Positions 32,663 to 41,996 of a DNA stretch of 64,000 nucleotides are shown in pieces (the stretch's first letter is position 1; each line of letters starts with the position of its first letter). The position numbers and the translations under genes were made by a program. Below the pieces are notes generated by a model. The model did no database searches. It was not told where the DNA came from and saw only the letters and a program-made list of their open reading frames with translations. The stretch comes from Entomobacter blattae (lineage in GTDB: Bacteria > Pseudomonadota > Alphaproteobacteria > Acetobacterales > Acetobacteraceae), in contig NZ_CP060244.1 in NCBI RefSeq assembly GCF_014672835.1, forward strand, positions 62,001 to 126,000, in the 5' to 3' direction.

Positions 32663-32678
32663 TTTTAAAAAAATCATT

Positions 32679-34199
32679 TCAGCTAGAAACAAGCATGCTC
32701 CCCGTCTCAATAAAACGCTGATGCCATGAAAAGGCCTGAGGCAATAAAACAGGTTTATGGAATGAAAAAGACTGTTTTTGAGCATGCTGAAAATACTCTT
32801 CCAACATAGGGCGATAAAGGGGATGCGCACAGATTGCAATAATTTTCTGCGCCCGCTGAACAGGAGAAAGCCCCCTTAAATCGGCCAGGCCCTGCTCGGT
32901 CACCACCACATGTACATCCTGTGCGATATGATCTACATGGGGAACAGCCGGCACGATAGTAGAAATTTTTCCACCCTTTGCTATAGAGGGAGTCATAAAA
33001 ACTGACAGTAGGGCATTACGGGCAAAATCCCCCGAACCACCAATTCCATTTTGTATGGCAGACCCCATAACATGAGTAGAGTTTACATTCCCATAAATAT
33101 CAGCCTCTAAAAGCCCATTCATGGCAATAATATGAAAACGCCTGATGAGCTCTGCATGATTACTTATGGCTTGCGGCCGCAAAATCACCCGCCCCTGATA
33201 GCGCTGGGCATGAGTGTTAAAAGCAGCAGCCTGAGCTGGGGAAAGGGAGAAAGCTGTTGCGGAGACTTTTTCCATAACGCCTTCATCGAGCAGTTCCAAC
33301 ATGCCATCTTGGATAACTTCCGTAAACCCTTGAAGATTCCGAAAAGGCCCTTTTTTCAAACCCGCCAAAACAGCATTCGCAATATTACCCACCCCAGACT
33401 GCAATGGAAAAAGAGAAGGTGGTAGACGCCCCTTTTTGACCTCATGGGAGTAAAAATCCAACAAATATCCCGCAATTTTTTCTGCTGCATCATCGGGTGC
33501 AGAAAAATCGGCATTTCGATCCGGAGTATGGGTAAGCACCACGCCTTTGACTTTTTGCGGATCAACCCAGAAAGTATTTTTACCAACCCGGCCATTCACC
33601 TCGGTTAAGGGAATAGGCTGAAATGCCCCCTGCCCTTCATGCCGATAAATATCATGAAACCCTAAAAAATCCGCGCTCTGCCAACTATTAACCTCTAAGA
33701 GAACGGTTTTTGCGTTATCCAACCAGGTCTGGTTATTCCCCACAGAGGACGAAGGGATGAGGGCTCCGTCTTCGGTTATGGCTGAAACCTCGATAACAGC
33801 AACATCCATCTCTCCCCATATCGCAGCATCCACACTATCACCAGTGCGACTCAAATGCCCATCAACATACGCCACCTGGCCCGCATTAATGAGCGCTCGC
33901 ATGGCCTTTTCAGAATTATAGGGGCTACGGAAACTCACCGCCTGGGCCTGGGCTAAAGAGCCATCCAGCTCTGGCCCAGTTGAAGCCCCCGTCACTAACC
34001 TTATGGAAAAAGGCCTTCCTTCAGTGTGAAGCCTTTGGGCATTCTGGGCAAGGGCCTGGGGAATATCCTTGGGATAGCCAGACCCCGTAAATCCGCTCAT
34101 CCCGACAAGGTCATTATGCTGAATATGGAGGGCTGCTTCTTCTGCACTACAGATTTTTGCCTGAAAAGGCTTATATCCTACACGCTTTATGCCTTCCAT
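32679..34199 (-). CDS. aarC: Succinyl-CoA:acetate CoA-transferase
   Basis: This enzyme exchanges CoA between succinyl-CoA and acetate, replacing succinyl-CoA synthetase in the modified TCA cycle that gives acetic acid bacteria acetate resistance. The 506-residue length matches AarC. The catalytic glutamate is in GFTEVIQDGML, and GSSVGNNQTW-like and GVGNIANAVL motifs are present. The ATG at 34199 is chosen (AAAGGGAAAG upstream); a TTG 33 bases earlier is also open. The citrate synthase gene lies 2 kb away on the other strand. The specific substrate pair is inferred from sequence and context; acetyl-CoA hydrolase is the wider family name. Confidence 0.88.
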   Translation of the reverse strand: MEGIKRVGYKPFQAKICSAEEAALHIQHNDLVGMSGFTGSGYPKDIPQALAQNAQRLHTEGRPFSIRLVTGASTGPELDGSLAQAQAVSFRSPYNSEKAMRALINAGQVAYVDGHLSRTGDSVDAAIWGEMDVAVIEVSAITEDGALIPSSSVGNNQTWLDNAKTVLLEVNSWQSADFLGFHDIYRHEGQGAFQPIPLTEVNGRVGKNTFWVDPQKVKGVVLTHTPDRNADFSAPDDAAEKIAGYLLDFYSHEVKKGRLPPSLFPLQSGVGNIANAVLAGLKKGPFRNLQGFTEVIQDGMLELLDEGVMEKVSATAFSLSPAQAAAFNTHAQRYQGRVILRPQAISNHAELIRRFHIIAMNGLLEADIYGNVNSTHVMGSAIQNGIGGSGDFARNALLSVFMTPSIAKGGKISTIVPAVPHVDHIAQDVHVVVTEQGLADLRGLSPVQRAQKIIAICAHPLYRPMLEEYFQHAQKQSFSFHKPVLLPQAFSWHQRFIETGSMLVSS

Positions 34200-34434
34200 A
34201 CCCACTTTCCCTTTATATTGGAGTGTAAACAAAATATTAGACTGTAAAACAAACAGTTCTCTTCACAACCGTTGAGACCTTAGTTGCAACGGCTCTCATA
34301 TTCATGCAACATTTCTGAATGTCAATCTTCTATCCTGTCCACATGCTCAACATCCCAGCCCATTATCAATCATACTACCGGCATTTTTCTCGCACGTATC
34401 ATTTGTCAAAGGCGCCCTCTTTCGGGATCTTACT

Positions 34435-35148
34435 ATGACTTCTTCCTTGTTTATCAAGTCTTTCCTATTAAAAACTACCCCATTACGGGTAGTGGGGGAT
34501 GTTCATGGAGAAAAAGAGGCTTTTTCTTGTGCACTGAACACCCCCCATTTTGTTATCCAACTCGGTGATCTGGTTGATAACGGGCCTAATAGTGCCGGCG
34601 TTATTGAGCTTATGCTTCATACTCTCCAAAGCGACAAAGGGCTTTTTATTGCTGGAAATCATGAACGTAAGCTGGCCCGTGCCCTAGAAGGAAAAAATGT
34701 TACCATCGGCCCTGCCTTACAATACACATTGGATATGCTTCATTCTTCTACTCATAGACATCTTATAACGCCATTTCTGAAAGCCATCCAGGAAGCTCCT
34801 GCCTGGTTTAAGATAGGATCTTATTTTTTTGTCCACGGAGGTTTCCACCCCTCTATGCTGGTAGAAGATCCTCCACCCATAACAGGAAAAATGACTCCCC
34901 TTCTTGCCCGCGCCCTGTTCGGCAAGGTTATGAGCGAGATAAAGGAGGATGGCTACCCCAAACGCTCCATTAGCTGGGTTGATCATATCCCCCACGGCCT
35001 CACCCTTTATTGCGGGCACGATCAACGCTCAGAAGATGGAACACCCTGGACTATACAGGGCAACGCAGGTGGAATAGCAGTTTTCCTTGATACAGGAGCA
35101 GGAAAAGGAGGACACCTTTCCTGGATAGATCTTCCTCCCAATCCATGA
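34435..35148 (+). CDS. Metallophosphoesterase (PPP-like)
   Basis: A 237-residue calcineurin-type phosphoesterase with the full metal-binding series: GDVHGE, GDLVDNG, GNHE, VHGG and GHD. These ligands hold two metal ions that activate water for phosphate ester cleavage. It resembles the bacterial bis(5'-nucleosyl)-tetraphosphatase/serine-threonine phosphatase group, but the true substrate cannot be read from sequence. No signal peptide is seen. It stands alone; the metC remnant follows. Confidence 0.82.
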   Translation: MTSSLFIKSFLLKTTPLRVVGDVHGEKEAFSCALNTPHFVIQLGDLVDNGPNSAGVIELMLHTLQSDKGLFIAGNHERKLARALEGKNVTIGPALQYTLDMLHSSTHRHLITPFLKAIQEAPAWFKIGSYFFVHGGFHPSMLVEDPPPITGKMTPLLARALFGKVMSEIKEDGYPKRSISWVDHIPHGLTLYCGHDQRSEDGTPWTIQGNAGGIAVFLDTGAGKGGHLSWIDLPPNP

Positions 35149-35734
35149 ATCAGCGCATCACTCCCCCCTCATAGGCCACAAGCACCTTTTGAAAACCTGC
35201 TGGTGCATTTTCAAAACCGTCTCTCTGCCCATCAGCAAAAAGGTCATATGCCCATTCGCATGCCTTCCCCCGTTCGACCCTCGTAGCAAGTAAAAATTAC
35301 AATCCCACGGGCAGCTACAAACGCCATAGCCTTTCCACTGCACTATATGGGGGAATATGAAAGCTTGGTGCTGCCAAGTTTAGGGTCTGTCACCCACAAT
35401 GTTAGCAAGCCGTTTCCAAGGCCAATGTGCCGTTTTTACGTTGAGCTTGAAAATTGGCAGGATCTTGTGGCTGATATTGAACACGCTTTTCGTTTTCTCT
35501 TAACCGCGAAAATGGTGCAAATATGTCCCTCTAGCGCAAAGCCTGCCATAGCGAATATTGTTGAATAAGAATGCCAGCACTCCCTTTTTTTCCCTTAACC
35601 AAACCCATTCTATTTACTTCTCTCAGCGGGCCGATAGAGTCTGCTTTGTAGCTATTCCTCTATAGATAAGGACTCGCTAAGATCCTTAAAAATTTTGTTT
35701 TTCCCCTTTATCTCTTCTTAAGAGAGATGTAACT
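35149..35734. other. Non-coding stretch with metC remnant
   Basis: About 590 bases without an intact gene. The centre, 35320-35568, is a pseudogene fragment described separately. The rest, apart from the promoter region of the chorismate mutase, shows no signal. Confidence 0.6.
35320..35568 (+). pseudogene. Cystathionine beta-lyase 3' remnant
   Basis: A short plus-strand frame reads GEYESLVLPSLGSVTH, then a stretch with FYVELENWQDLVADIEHAF. This matches the C-terminus of cystathionine beta-lyase (MetC/PatB-like PLP enzymes), where a SWGGYESL motif is followed by a LEDxxDLIADLE helix. Upstream bases contain in-frame stops and no recognisable N-terminal domain, so only the last part of the gene survives. 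Methionine biosynthesis would then need another lyase. Recognised from the motif pair only. Confidence 0.5.
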
Positions 35735-36109
35735 ATGAACAGTGCAACACTGTATATTTCAGGATATGTCCCCCTTATGACGGCCCATCTCCCTTTTTTT
35801 GATGATGACAATACTTCTTCCGATCAAATCCTTCTCGCGCTTCGCCAGTCGGTTGATAATATCGATGCAGCTCTTATTCACATGCTTGCTGAGCGTTTTC
35901 GCCATACCCAAGCTATTGGTAAACTTAAGGCTAAATTTTCTCTCCCCCCAGCTGATCCCAAAAGGGAAACCCAGCAGATTGCCCGCTTGCGAAGATTGGC
36001 GCAAGAAGCCCATCTTGATCCGGATTTTGCAGAAAAATTCCTTAACTTCATCATCCGTGAGGTGATTTGCCATCATGAAGCCATAGCCGCCAAAAACCCA
36101 AAAAAATAA
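35735..36109 (+). CDS. Chorismate mutase, AroQ type
   Basis: Chorismate mutase converts chorismate to prephenate in phenylalanine and tyrosine synthesis. The 124-residue all-helical protein fits the AroQ fold: RQSVDNIDAALIHMLAERF followed by IGKLKAKF and a C-terminal helix pair. The AroQ active-site arginines and Lys are plausible. It appears as a free-standing enzyme without a fused prephenate dehydratase. An internal start at residue 15 is possible. It is just upstream of citrate synthase but separated by a 105-base gap with its own leader. Confidence 0.85.
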   Translation: MNSATLYISGYVPLMTAHLPFFDDDNTSSDQILLALRQSVDNIDAALIHMLAERFRHTQAIGKLKAKFSLPPADPKRETQQIARLRRLAQEAHLDPDFAEKFLNFIIREVICHHEAIAAKNPKK

Positions 36110-36214
36110 TATCCTTATATTTTCCTATTTTGCCGGTATATCCCCTTTCCTCTTTGGCCTCAAACTACCACAAAAATAAGAATGACATCCAAACCCCGAA
36201 TTTTGGAGCCTAAC

Positions 36215-37510
36215 ATGACCAAGCCTGTATCGAGTGTCTCTGTAACTGCTGGAGATGAAAGCGTTTCTCTCCCCATCATCAAAGGAACAATGGGGCCAGA
36301 TGTTATTGATATCCACGCCTTATCCTCTGCGCTTGGCCTACTTAATTACGACCCAGGTTTTGTTGGGACTGCTTCATGCGAAAGTAAAATTACTTTTATT
36401 GACGGCGAAAAGAGCCTGCTTCTCTACCGAGGATACCCTATTGAAGAGCTAGCTGAACGCGCCACCTTTACTGAAGTTGCCTATCTGCTTTTGAATGAGG
36501 AACTCCCCAATGTGGAGCAATATCGTCATTTTAGCCAACTTCTTAAAAAACAGTCTCTGCTACACGAGCAAATCAGAAATTTTTTTAATGGCTTCCGTAG
36601 AGATGCTCACCCCATGGCTATATTATGCGGAACCGTAGGAGCCCTTTCAGCCTTCTACCATGAAGCTGTAGATATTTCTAACGAAGCAAGCCGTATGCTT
36701 TCTGCTATCCGGCTTATTGCCAAAATTCCTACCATTGCAGCCTGGGCCTATAAATACACCCAAGGGGAGACCTTTATGTATCCCCGTAGTGAATATTCTT
36801 ATTCAGAAAATCTTCTCTACATGATGTTTGCCACACCCATGGAGCCCTACGTCATGAACCCCGTTGTCGCTCGGGCTATTGACCGCATTTTAATCCTGCA
36901 CGCAGATCATGAGCAAAATGCCTCAACCTCCACTGTCAGACTTGCGGGTTCAACAGGGGCCAATCCTTTTGCTTGTATCTCCGCAGGAATTGCAGCCCTT
37001 TGGGGGCCAGCCCATGGAGGGGCCAATGAAGCCGTTTTGAAGATGCTTGACTCCATCGGCCGCAAAGAAAATATTCCCGCTTTTATTGAAAAGGTCAAAG
37101 ATAAAAACAGCGGTATTCGCCTTATGGGGTTTGGGCACAGAGTATATAAAAACTTTGATCCCCGTGCAAAAATCATGCAAAACGCCTGCCACGATGTTCT
37201 TAACGAATTGGGCATTACCCACGAGCCCTTATTAGAACTTGCCATGGAGCTTGAAAAAATTGCCCTTGAAGACCCTTATTTTATCGAGCGGAAGCTCTAT
37301 CCCAATGTGGATTTCTACTCAGGGATCATCTTCAGGGCACTAGGGATCCCCTCTTCCATGTTTACACCCCTGTTTGCCGTTGCCAGAGCAACAGGCTGGA
37401 TTAGCCAGTGGAAGGAAATGATTGAAGGAACCCAGCGGATTAATCGGCCCCGCCAGCTTTATACTGGTGCTTCTTTAAGGCACTTTACCCCTATCTCCAC
37501 CCGCGATTAA
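36215..37510 (+). CDS. gltA: Citrate synthase
   Basis: Citrate synthase condenses acetyl-CoA and oxaloacetate to start the TCA cycle; its Acetobacter counterpart AarA is needed for acetate resistance. The start at 36215 follows TTGGAGC at the right spacing (431 residues); a weaker start lies 33 bases upstream. Catalytic residues are visible in [24 protein letters not shown] and NVDFYSG. It is the hexameric type by length and domain order. A terminator follows at 37532. The modified cycle with AarC is consistent with an acetic acid bacterium. Confidence 0.95.
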   Translation: MTKPVSSVSVTAGDESVSLPIIKGTMGPDVIDIHALSSALGLLNYDPGFVGTASCESKITFIDGEKSLLLYRGYPIEELAERATFTEVAYLLLNEELPNVEQYRHFSQLLKKQSLLHEQIRNFFNGFRRDAHPMAILCGTVGALSAFYHEAVDISNEASRMLSAIRLIAKIPTIAAWAYKYTQGETFMYPRSEYSYSENLLYMMFATPMEPYVMNPVVARAIDRILILHADHEQNASTSTVRLAGSTGANPFACISAGIAALWGPAHGGANEAVLKMLDSIGRKENIPAFIEKVKDKNSGIRLMGFGHRVYKNFDPRAKIMQNACHDVLNELGITHEPLLELAMELEKIALEDPYFIERKLYPNVDFYSGIIFRALGIPSSMFTPLFAVARATGWISQWKEMIEGTQRINRPRQLYTGASLRHFTPISTRD

Positions 37511-37531
37511 TTGTCCCGCTCATACAAAAAA

Positions 37532-37571
37532 CCCTTTCTCTTCTGAAAAAGAAAGGGACAATCCTTTTTTA
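37532..37571 (+). terminator. Terminator of citrate synthase
   Basis: A CCCTTTC/GAAAGGG stem (37532-37538 and 37551-37557) with a T-rich run starting 10 bases on. A longer outer pairing (ATTGTCCC near 37510 with GGGACAAT near 37555) is also possible. Confidence 0.65.
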
Positions 37572-37661
37572 AAACAATCCTGGAAAAACAAATATCGGGG
37601 GCACGAACTGCGAGCTATAATTCTTGTGTGTCCAGCGGGGCGCCTTTATTACTCACACTGA

Positions 37662-37910
37662 TTAATCACACCGGCAACCTGGTGTTGGCCCTGTAGCCTT
37701 TTTAACCACATGATGGTCAATCCACTCTGAAACAAGGAGTCGGGCTTCATTAATAGAGGCCTCAGGATGGTGGATACGATACAAGGTTGTACAGCTATCA
37801 AAAGCCTGGACATCACTCCGCCCAATCCCTTTTAACTCCTGATAGGCGGTAATAACTGCCTTTTCACACTTACGCGTAATCCGGTCAAGCTGATGGGTGG
37901 AAACAACCAC
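37662..37910 (-). CDS. Small conserved-looking protein, unknown function
   Basis: An 82-residue protein starting at GTG with GGAG exactly 8 bases upstream, which supports real translation. The sequence is mixed, with helical segments, two conserved-looking cysteines (residues 14 and 40) and a C-terminal CRCD motif. It has no signal peptide or membrane segment. No family is recognised. It is transcribed toward the convergent gltA terminator. Confidence 0.55.
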   Translation of the reverse strand: MVVSTHQLDRITRKCEKAVITAYQELKGIGRSDVQAFDSCTTLYRIHHPEASINEARLLVSEWIDHHVVKKATGPTPGCRCD

Positions 37911-38279
37911 AGCATATACTCCAAAAATGCAAATAATTCTTAAGGCTGCTAATTATGCACCCTATACGGGAAGAAAAGCAAGTTCATTTACAAAGCTCAT
38001 TCTAAAATTTTTCACTCCCAAAACCTATTTAACATAAAAAGAAGGGCTTCCGTTCCTTCCCTTCTTGCTTTTTACGCTATTTTCCTGCTGTAAATTTTCC
38101 AGATTTTTCTGCCATAATCCCTCTATTCCGTAAAAGGAACTCCCCTACAATAGCTCTAGATACCAAAAGCTGTTTCATGCTATTGAACTGTAAATCTTCT
38201 TGATGTGTTTATACCCATCTTTATTTTGCGCACGCGCCTTCTTTCCTCTTCAGCAATACTGCACAAGGATTCTTCTCTT
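37911..38279. other. Gap with orphan hairpin and possible small ORF
   Basis: These 369 bases separate the 82-residue gene from pyrE. They contain a hairpin terminator at 38034-38071 and, on the minus strand, a short frame of 33 codons (38080-38178) ending just before it. Neither is proved to be expressed. Confidence 0.45.
38034..38071 (-). terminator. Orphan terminator-like hairpin
   Basis: An 8-bp AAGAAGGG/CCCTTCTT stem (38039-38046 and 38059-38066) with a T run on the leftward side. No annotated gene is upstream of it on the minus strand, which suggests a small transcript in 38,070-38,200. Confidence 0.55.
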
Positions 38280-39035
38280 ATGCAACATTCCAAAAAAGCA
38301 GAAAATCGTTCTCTCTCCTCCCCTCTTGACTGGGATAGGGAAGCCGCATTGATAGCAGCCAACATTCTGCTGGAAATCAAGGCTGTAAATTTTAGACCCG
38401 AGGCCCCCTACACCCTAACATCTGGGTGGAAATCACCTGTTTATATTGATTGTCGGCGCATTATCTTTTTCCCTCGTGCCAGAACAAAAATTATTGAGCT
38501 TGCAGCAGAAAAGATAGGGCGCCACATTGGTTATGAAACGATAGAAGCCGTAGTGGGCGGTGAAACGGCTGGCATTCCCTTCGCTGCCTGGATTGCAGAT
38601 AAGTTAATGACCCCCATGGCCTATGTTCGCAAAAAACCCAAAGGTTTTGGCAGAAATGCCCAAATTGAAGGCGATGTCCCCGAAGGGATGAGGACTCTTT
38701 TGGTAGAGGATCTTACAACAGATGGGGGTTCAAAAGTGCATTTTGCCAATGCCCTGCGCAAAGCTGGTGCTATTATTGAAGATACATTTGTTGTGTTTTC
38801 CTACGGTGTTTTTCCTGGCTCTCATGAGACCTTGGCGAATATGGGTATTAACCTGCATGCGTTATGCACATGGTGGGATGTGCTGGATGCCTGTGCGCAA
38901 CGCCCTTATTTTGACGAGAAATCTACCACTGAAGTGCGGAATTTTCTAGAGAATCCCTGCGCCTGGTCAGCACAGCGTGGAGGGGTTGGAAGTGTGGAAG
39001 AAGCCCTACAACACAAAATTACCCAAAGCGCCTGA
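38280..39035 (+). CDS. pyrE: Orotate phosphoribosyltransferase
   Basis: PyrE makes OMP from orotate and PRPP in pyrimidine synthesis. The start at 38280 (MQHSKKAEN) follows AAGGA and gives 251 residues; a frame 75 bases longer is open. PRPP-loop and phosphoribosyltransferase motifs are present: RTLLVEDLTTDGGSK near residue 138 and GGETAGIPFAAWIADKL near residue 98. The protein is longer than the E. coli enzyme, as is usual for this alphaproteobacterial type. It is followed by murI after 38 bases, likely co-transcribed. Confidence 0.93.
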   Translation: MQHSKKAENRSLSSPLDWDREAALIAANILLEIKAVNFRPEAPYTLTSGWKSPVYIDCRRIIFFPRARTKIIELAAEKIGRHIGYETIEAVVGGETAGIPFAAWIADKLMTPMAYVRKKPKGFGRNAQIEGDVPEGMRTLLVEDLTTDGGSKVHFANALRKAGAIIEDTFVVFSYGVFPGSHETLANMGINLHALCTWWDVLDACAQRPYFDEKSTTEVRNFLENPCAWSAQRGGVGSVEEALQHKITQSA

Positions 39036-39073
39036 TTTGTCTTACTGATCACTTGCCTGACCAAAAGAAGACC

Positions 39074-39949
39074 ATGACCCCAATAAAACAGCGTTTACTC
39101 ACTTTTGATTCCGGGATAGGGGGCCTCAGTATTGTTCGTGCCATACGTAAGCAGGCTCCAGATATCCTGATCGATCATTTAATTGACAATGCTGTTTTCC
39201 CCTATGGAGAGGTGCCGGCAGAAGCCCTTAAAAAGAGAATTGTCGCGCTAATGGGCGAAGCCATTACGGCCCTGCAACCTGATGCTGTGGTCATAGCCTG
39301 TAACACAGCGAGCACCATAGCCCTAGATGCCCTAAGACAGGCCTTTTCCTTCATGCCTTTTATTGGATGTGTCCCGCCAATAAAATGGGCAGCAGATAGT
39401 ACAAAAACCCATTATATCGGCCTTTTAGCTACTCCTGCTACCGTTAAACGGCAGTACCTTTCCGAGCTTTATACACGTTATGCCAAAAATTGCCGCCTTT
39501 TAACCCATGGTAGCCATATATTAGCCCCCATCGCTGAAGACGTTTTTAGAAATAGGACAATTGATAAAACGGCCATTCAAAGGGAGCTTCTGGCACTTTT
39601 TAGCCAACCTGGTGGAGAATTGATTGATACAGTCTGCATTGGGTGCACCCATTATAGCTTTTTACTGGGTATCTTTCAGGAGCTAACCTCTTCTTCCATC
39701 ACCTGGCTGGATCCAGCAGATGCAGTAGCCCGTCAATCTATAAAAGTTCTTACTCACCAGCAAGGATCTTCTCTTAAAACCCGTAACCAACTCAAGCTGA
39801 CTTCCCAGGCAGAAGACATATATTTTACAGCCCCCCCCCTTTACCCCGAAGCCTTAAAAGAAAGGCTGGTTCCTTACGGGTTTAACCGAGAAATGAAAAT
39901 TTTTGCTTTTAAAAACTCTCTCTCTCCATCGGCTATCTTGCCCGATTAA
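39074..39949 (+). CDS. murI: Glutamate racemase
   Basis: MurI makes D-glutamate for peptidoglycan. The start at 39074 (MTPIKQRLLTF, preceded by AAAGAAG) gives 291 residues. The catalytic cysteine pair appears in VIACNTAST and IGCTHYSF, and DSGIGGLSIV is the N-terminal motif. It follows pyrE by 38 bases. Its last 17 bases overlap the end of the convergent polyprenyl diphosphate synthase gene. Confidence 0.94.
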   Translation: MTPIKQRLLTFDSGIGGLSIVRAIRKQAPDILIDHLIDNAVFPYGEVPAEALKKRIVALMGEAITALQPDAVVIACNTASTIALDALRQAFSFMPFIGCVPPIKWAADSTKTHYIGLLATPATVKRQYLSELYTRYAKNCRLLTHGSHILAPIAEDVFRNRTIDKTAIQRELLALFSQPGGELIDTVCIGCTHYSFLLGIFQELTSSSITWLDPADAVARQSIKVLTHQQGSSLKTRNQLKLTSQAEDIYFTAPPLYPEALKERLVPYGFNREMKIFAFKNSLSPSAILPD

Positions 39950-40946
39950 CCGTATAGTATGTAGTATCAACCAACATTTTTCGCAGGGGCGTTTCTTCAA
40001 AAACGTTTAAAGCGTCTATCGCTTTTTGAGCATACCAGTCTGCCTTGTCCATTGTCGCCTGTATGGCATGGCTTTTTTCAATATAGGATAAGGCCATTTC
40101 AAGATCCTGATCTGTTTGTTCATTTTGCTCAATAACCCGTTTCCAAAAAACTTTTTCTACACCTTCGGCTTTCTGGTAGGCCGCCAGAACAGGAAGGGTA
40201 ATTTTTCCTTCCCGAAAATCATCCCCTATCGTTTTTCCTAAAGTTCCCTGGTTAGCTGCGTAATCCAAGGCATCATCAACCAGCTGAAAAGCCATGCCTA
40301 AATTCGTACCAAAACTTTCCAATGCAAGCTCTTCCCTTTCTGGCCGTTCGGTAATAATAGCCCCAATACGACAAGCTGCAGCAAAAAGGGCAGCCGTTTT
40401 CCCATGAATAACATCCAGATACTTCTCTATGGAGGTTGAGAGGTCATTCTGGGTAGACATTTGCAAAACCTCCCCTTCCGCAATAGTCGCAGCAGCAGAG
40501 GACAGAATGCCCATAACCTTCAGCGACCCATCATCCGTCATAAGCTGAAAGGAGCGAGCAAACAGAAAATCGCCCACCAGAACCGAGGCCTTATTTCCAA
40601 AAACGGCGTTGGCACTCGCCAAACCACGACGCAGATTACTATCGTCAACAACGTCATCGTGCAAAAGGGTTGCCGTATGGATAAACTCAACACATGCTGC
40701 AAGTTTAATATGGCGCTGATGCTCTGGGCCATAAGGGTACCCACACAGCCGTGCAGAAGCCAAGGTAAGAAGGGGTCTGAGCCTTTTGCCCCCCGCTGCA
40801 ATAAGGTGAGCAGCAAGCTGAGGAATAAGTGGAACAGGGCTATCCATACGAGAAATAATAGTGCGGTTACAAGCCTGCATATCATCTTTCAGATAATCAG
40901 CCAGTATACGTAATGCTTCCTCATTTCCGGTGAGGGCTGTACTCAT
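39933..40946 (-). CDS. Polyprenyl (octa/decaprenyl) diphosphate synthase
   Basis: This trans-prenyltransferase builds the long isoprenoid tail of ubiquinone from FPP and IPP. Both aspartate-rich motifs are clear: LLHDDVVDDSN (FARM, near residue 97) and QLVDDALDY (SARM, near residue 223). Acetobacteraceae use ubiquinone-9 or -10, so the product is probably C45 or C50, but chain length is not read reliably. The ATG at 40946 is chosen over a GTG six codons earlier. It overlaps the convergent murI at the 3' end. Confidence 0.9.
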   Translation of the reverse strand: MSTALTGNEEALRILADYLKDDMQACNRTIISRMDSPVPLIPQLAAHLIAAGGKRLRPLLTLASARLCGYPYGPEHQRHIKLAACVEFIHTATLLHDDVVDDSNLRRGLASANAVFGNKASVLVGDFLFARSFQLMTDDGSLKVMGILSSAAATIAEGEVLQMSTQNDLSTSIEKYLDVIHGKTAALFAAACRIGAIITERPEREELALESFGTNLGMAFQLVDDALDYAANQGTLGKTIGDDFREGKITLPVLAAYQKAEGVEKVFWKRVIEQNEQTDQDLEMALSYIEKSHAIQATMDKADWYAQKAIDALNVFEETPLRKMLVDTTYYTVNRAR

Positions 40947-41159
40947 AACTTTTTCTTTCAACACGCTTTGGAGTTTGGATAATGCAATCTTTTATAATAA
41001 ATGTGGGACATACCCTTTAAATATGGCTTCCACCATGAATATAAACTGAATATTGTATAGGCGGAAAAGAACAAAACGATCAAGCATTAGCTTTTTTTAT
41101 CCTCCCTGTTTTTGATCTTCTCCTATGCTATTTTTAGTTGTTTATGAACTTTCCAACGA

Positions 41160-41945
41160 GTGTTTTTCTCTGTGCCCACCTTAAGCCCAACCACTAATCT
41201 CTATACGCACGATTTCCTCTTGGGAGGAAGGCTCGTCTATAACCAACTTGCTGCAGGGTATCGTACAGGCATTGAACCTGTCCTCCTCTCGGCTTTTATT
41301 CCCGCCAAACGCGGAGACGCCGTAATAGAAGGCGGTTGCGGCACGGGGGCAGGTTTGATGTGCCTAGCCCATAGAGTTCCGGGAATCCGGGGGTTTGGAC
41401 TAGAACAAGACCAAGAAACCACCCTTTTGGCGCGAGAAAATTTTTCTATCAACAACTTTCAAAACCTTCAATGCATTCACGCGACCATTCCCCACATTCC
41501 TTCTTTCATGATGCAAGATGCAGCTAGTGGAAAGCTAAGATTCGATCATGCTTTTGCCAATCCTCCCTGGCATGCAGATTCTGGAACCCCTTCTCCCAAC
41601 CCTCGGCGAGAAGCTGCCCGCAGGCTTTTACCAGGCATGCTCAGTGAGTGGATAGCAAGCTTGGCACGATTACTCAAACAGCAAGGAACCCTTACCCTCA
41701 TATTACCCACAGGGCTTTACCCCCAAGCTTGCCAGCTTATGGAAAAAAATAGCCTGGGCAGAATTACGCTTTTCCCCCTTTGGCCTAAAGCAGGCAAGCA
41801 GCCCAAAATCATTCTTATTCAAGCCTATAAATACTCTGCTGGCATGGGCCGGATTCTCCCTGGGCTCACCCTGCATCAAGAAGACGGAAAATACAGCCAA
41901 GAAGCAAAAGCCGTGCTTCAGGAAGGACATTCCCTTCTCTCGTGA
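41160..41945 (+). CDS. SAM-dependent methyltransferase, TrmN6/HemK-like NPPW type
   Basis: A 261-residue class I methyltransferase with the SAM loop EGGCGTGAGLMCLA (about residue 60) and the N6-adenine-type catalytic motif NPPW (about residue 138). Close relatives methylate adenine-37 of tRNA1-Val (TrmN6), which fits the length and N-terminal YNQLAAGYRTGIEPVLL block, though no in-sequence feature proves the target. The start is GTG without a strong binding site. It lies convergent to the LysR gene. Confidence 0.75.
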   Translation: MFFSVPTLSPTTNLYTHDFLLGGRLVYNQLAAGYRTGIEPVLLSAFIPAKRGDAVIEGGCGTGAGLMCLAHRVPGIRGFGLEQDQETTLLARENFSINNFQNLQCIHATIPHIPSFMMQDAASGKLRFDHAFANPPWHADSGTPSPNPRREAARRLLPGMLSEWIASLARLLKQQGTLTLILPTGLYPQACQLMEKNSLGRITLFPLWPKAGKQPKIILIQAYKYSAGMGRILPGLTLHQEDGKYSQEAKAVLQEGHSLLS

Positions 41946-41996
41946 CAAATCCTTTTAGCAGCAAGCTAGAATAAAAGGACTTCCTTCTACAAAGGG

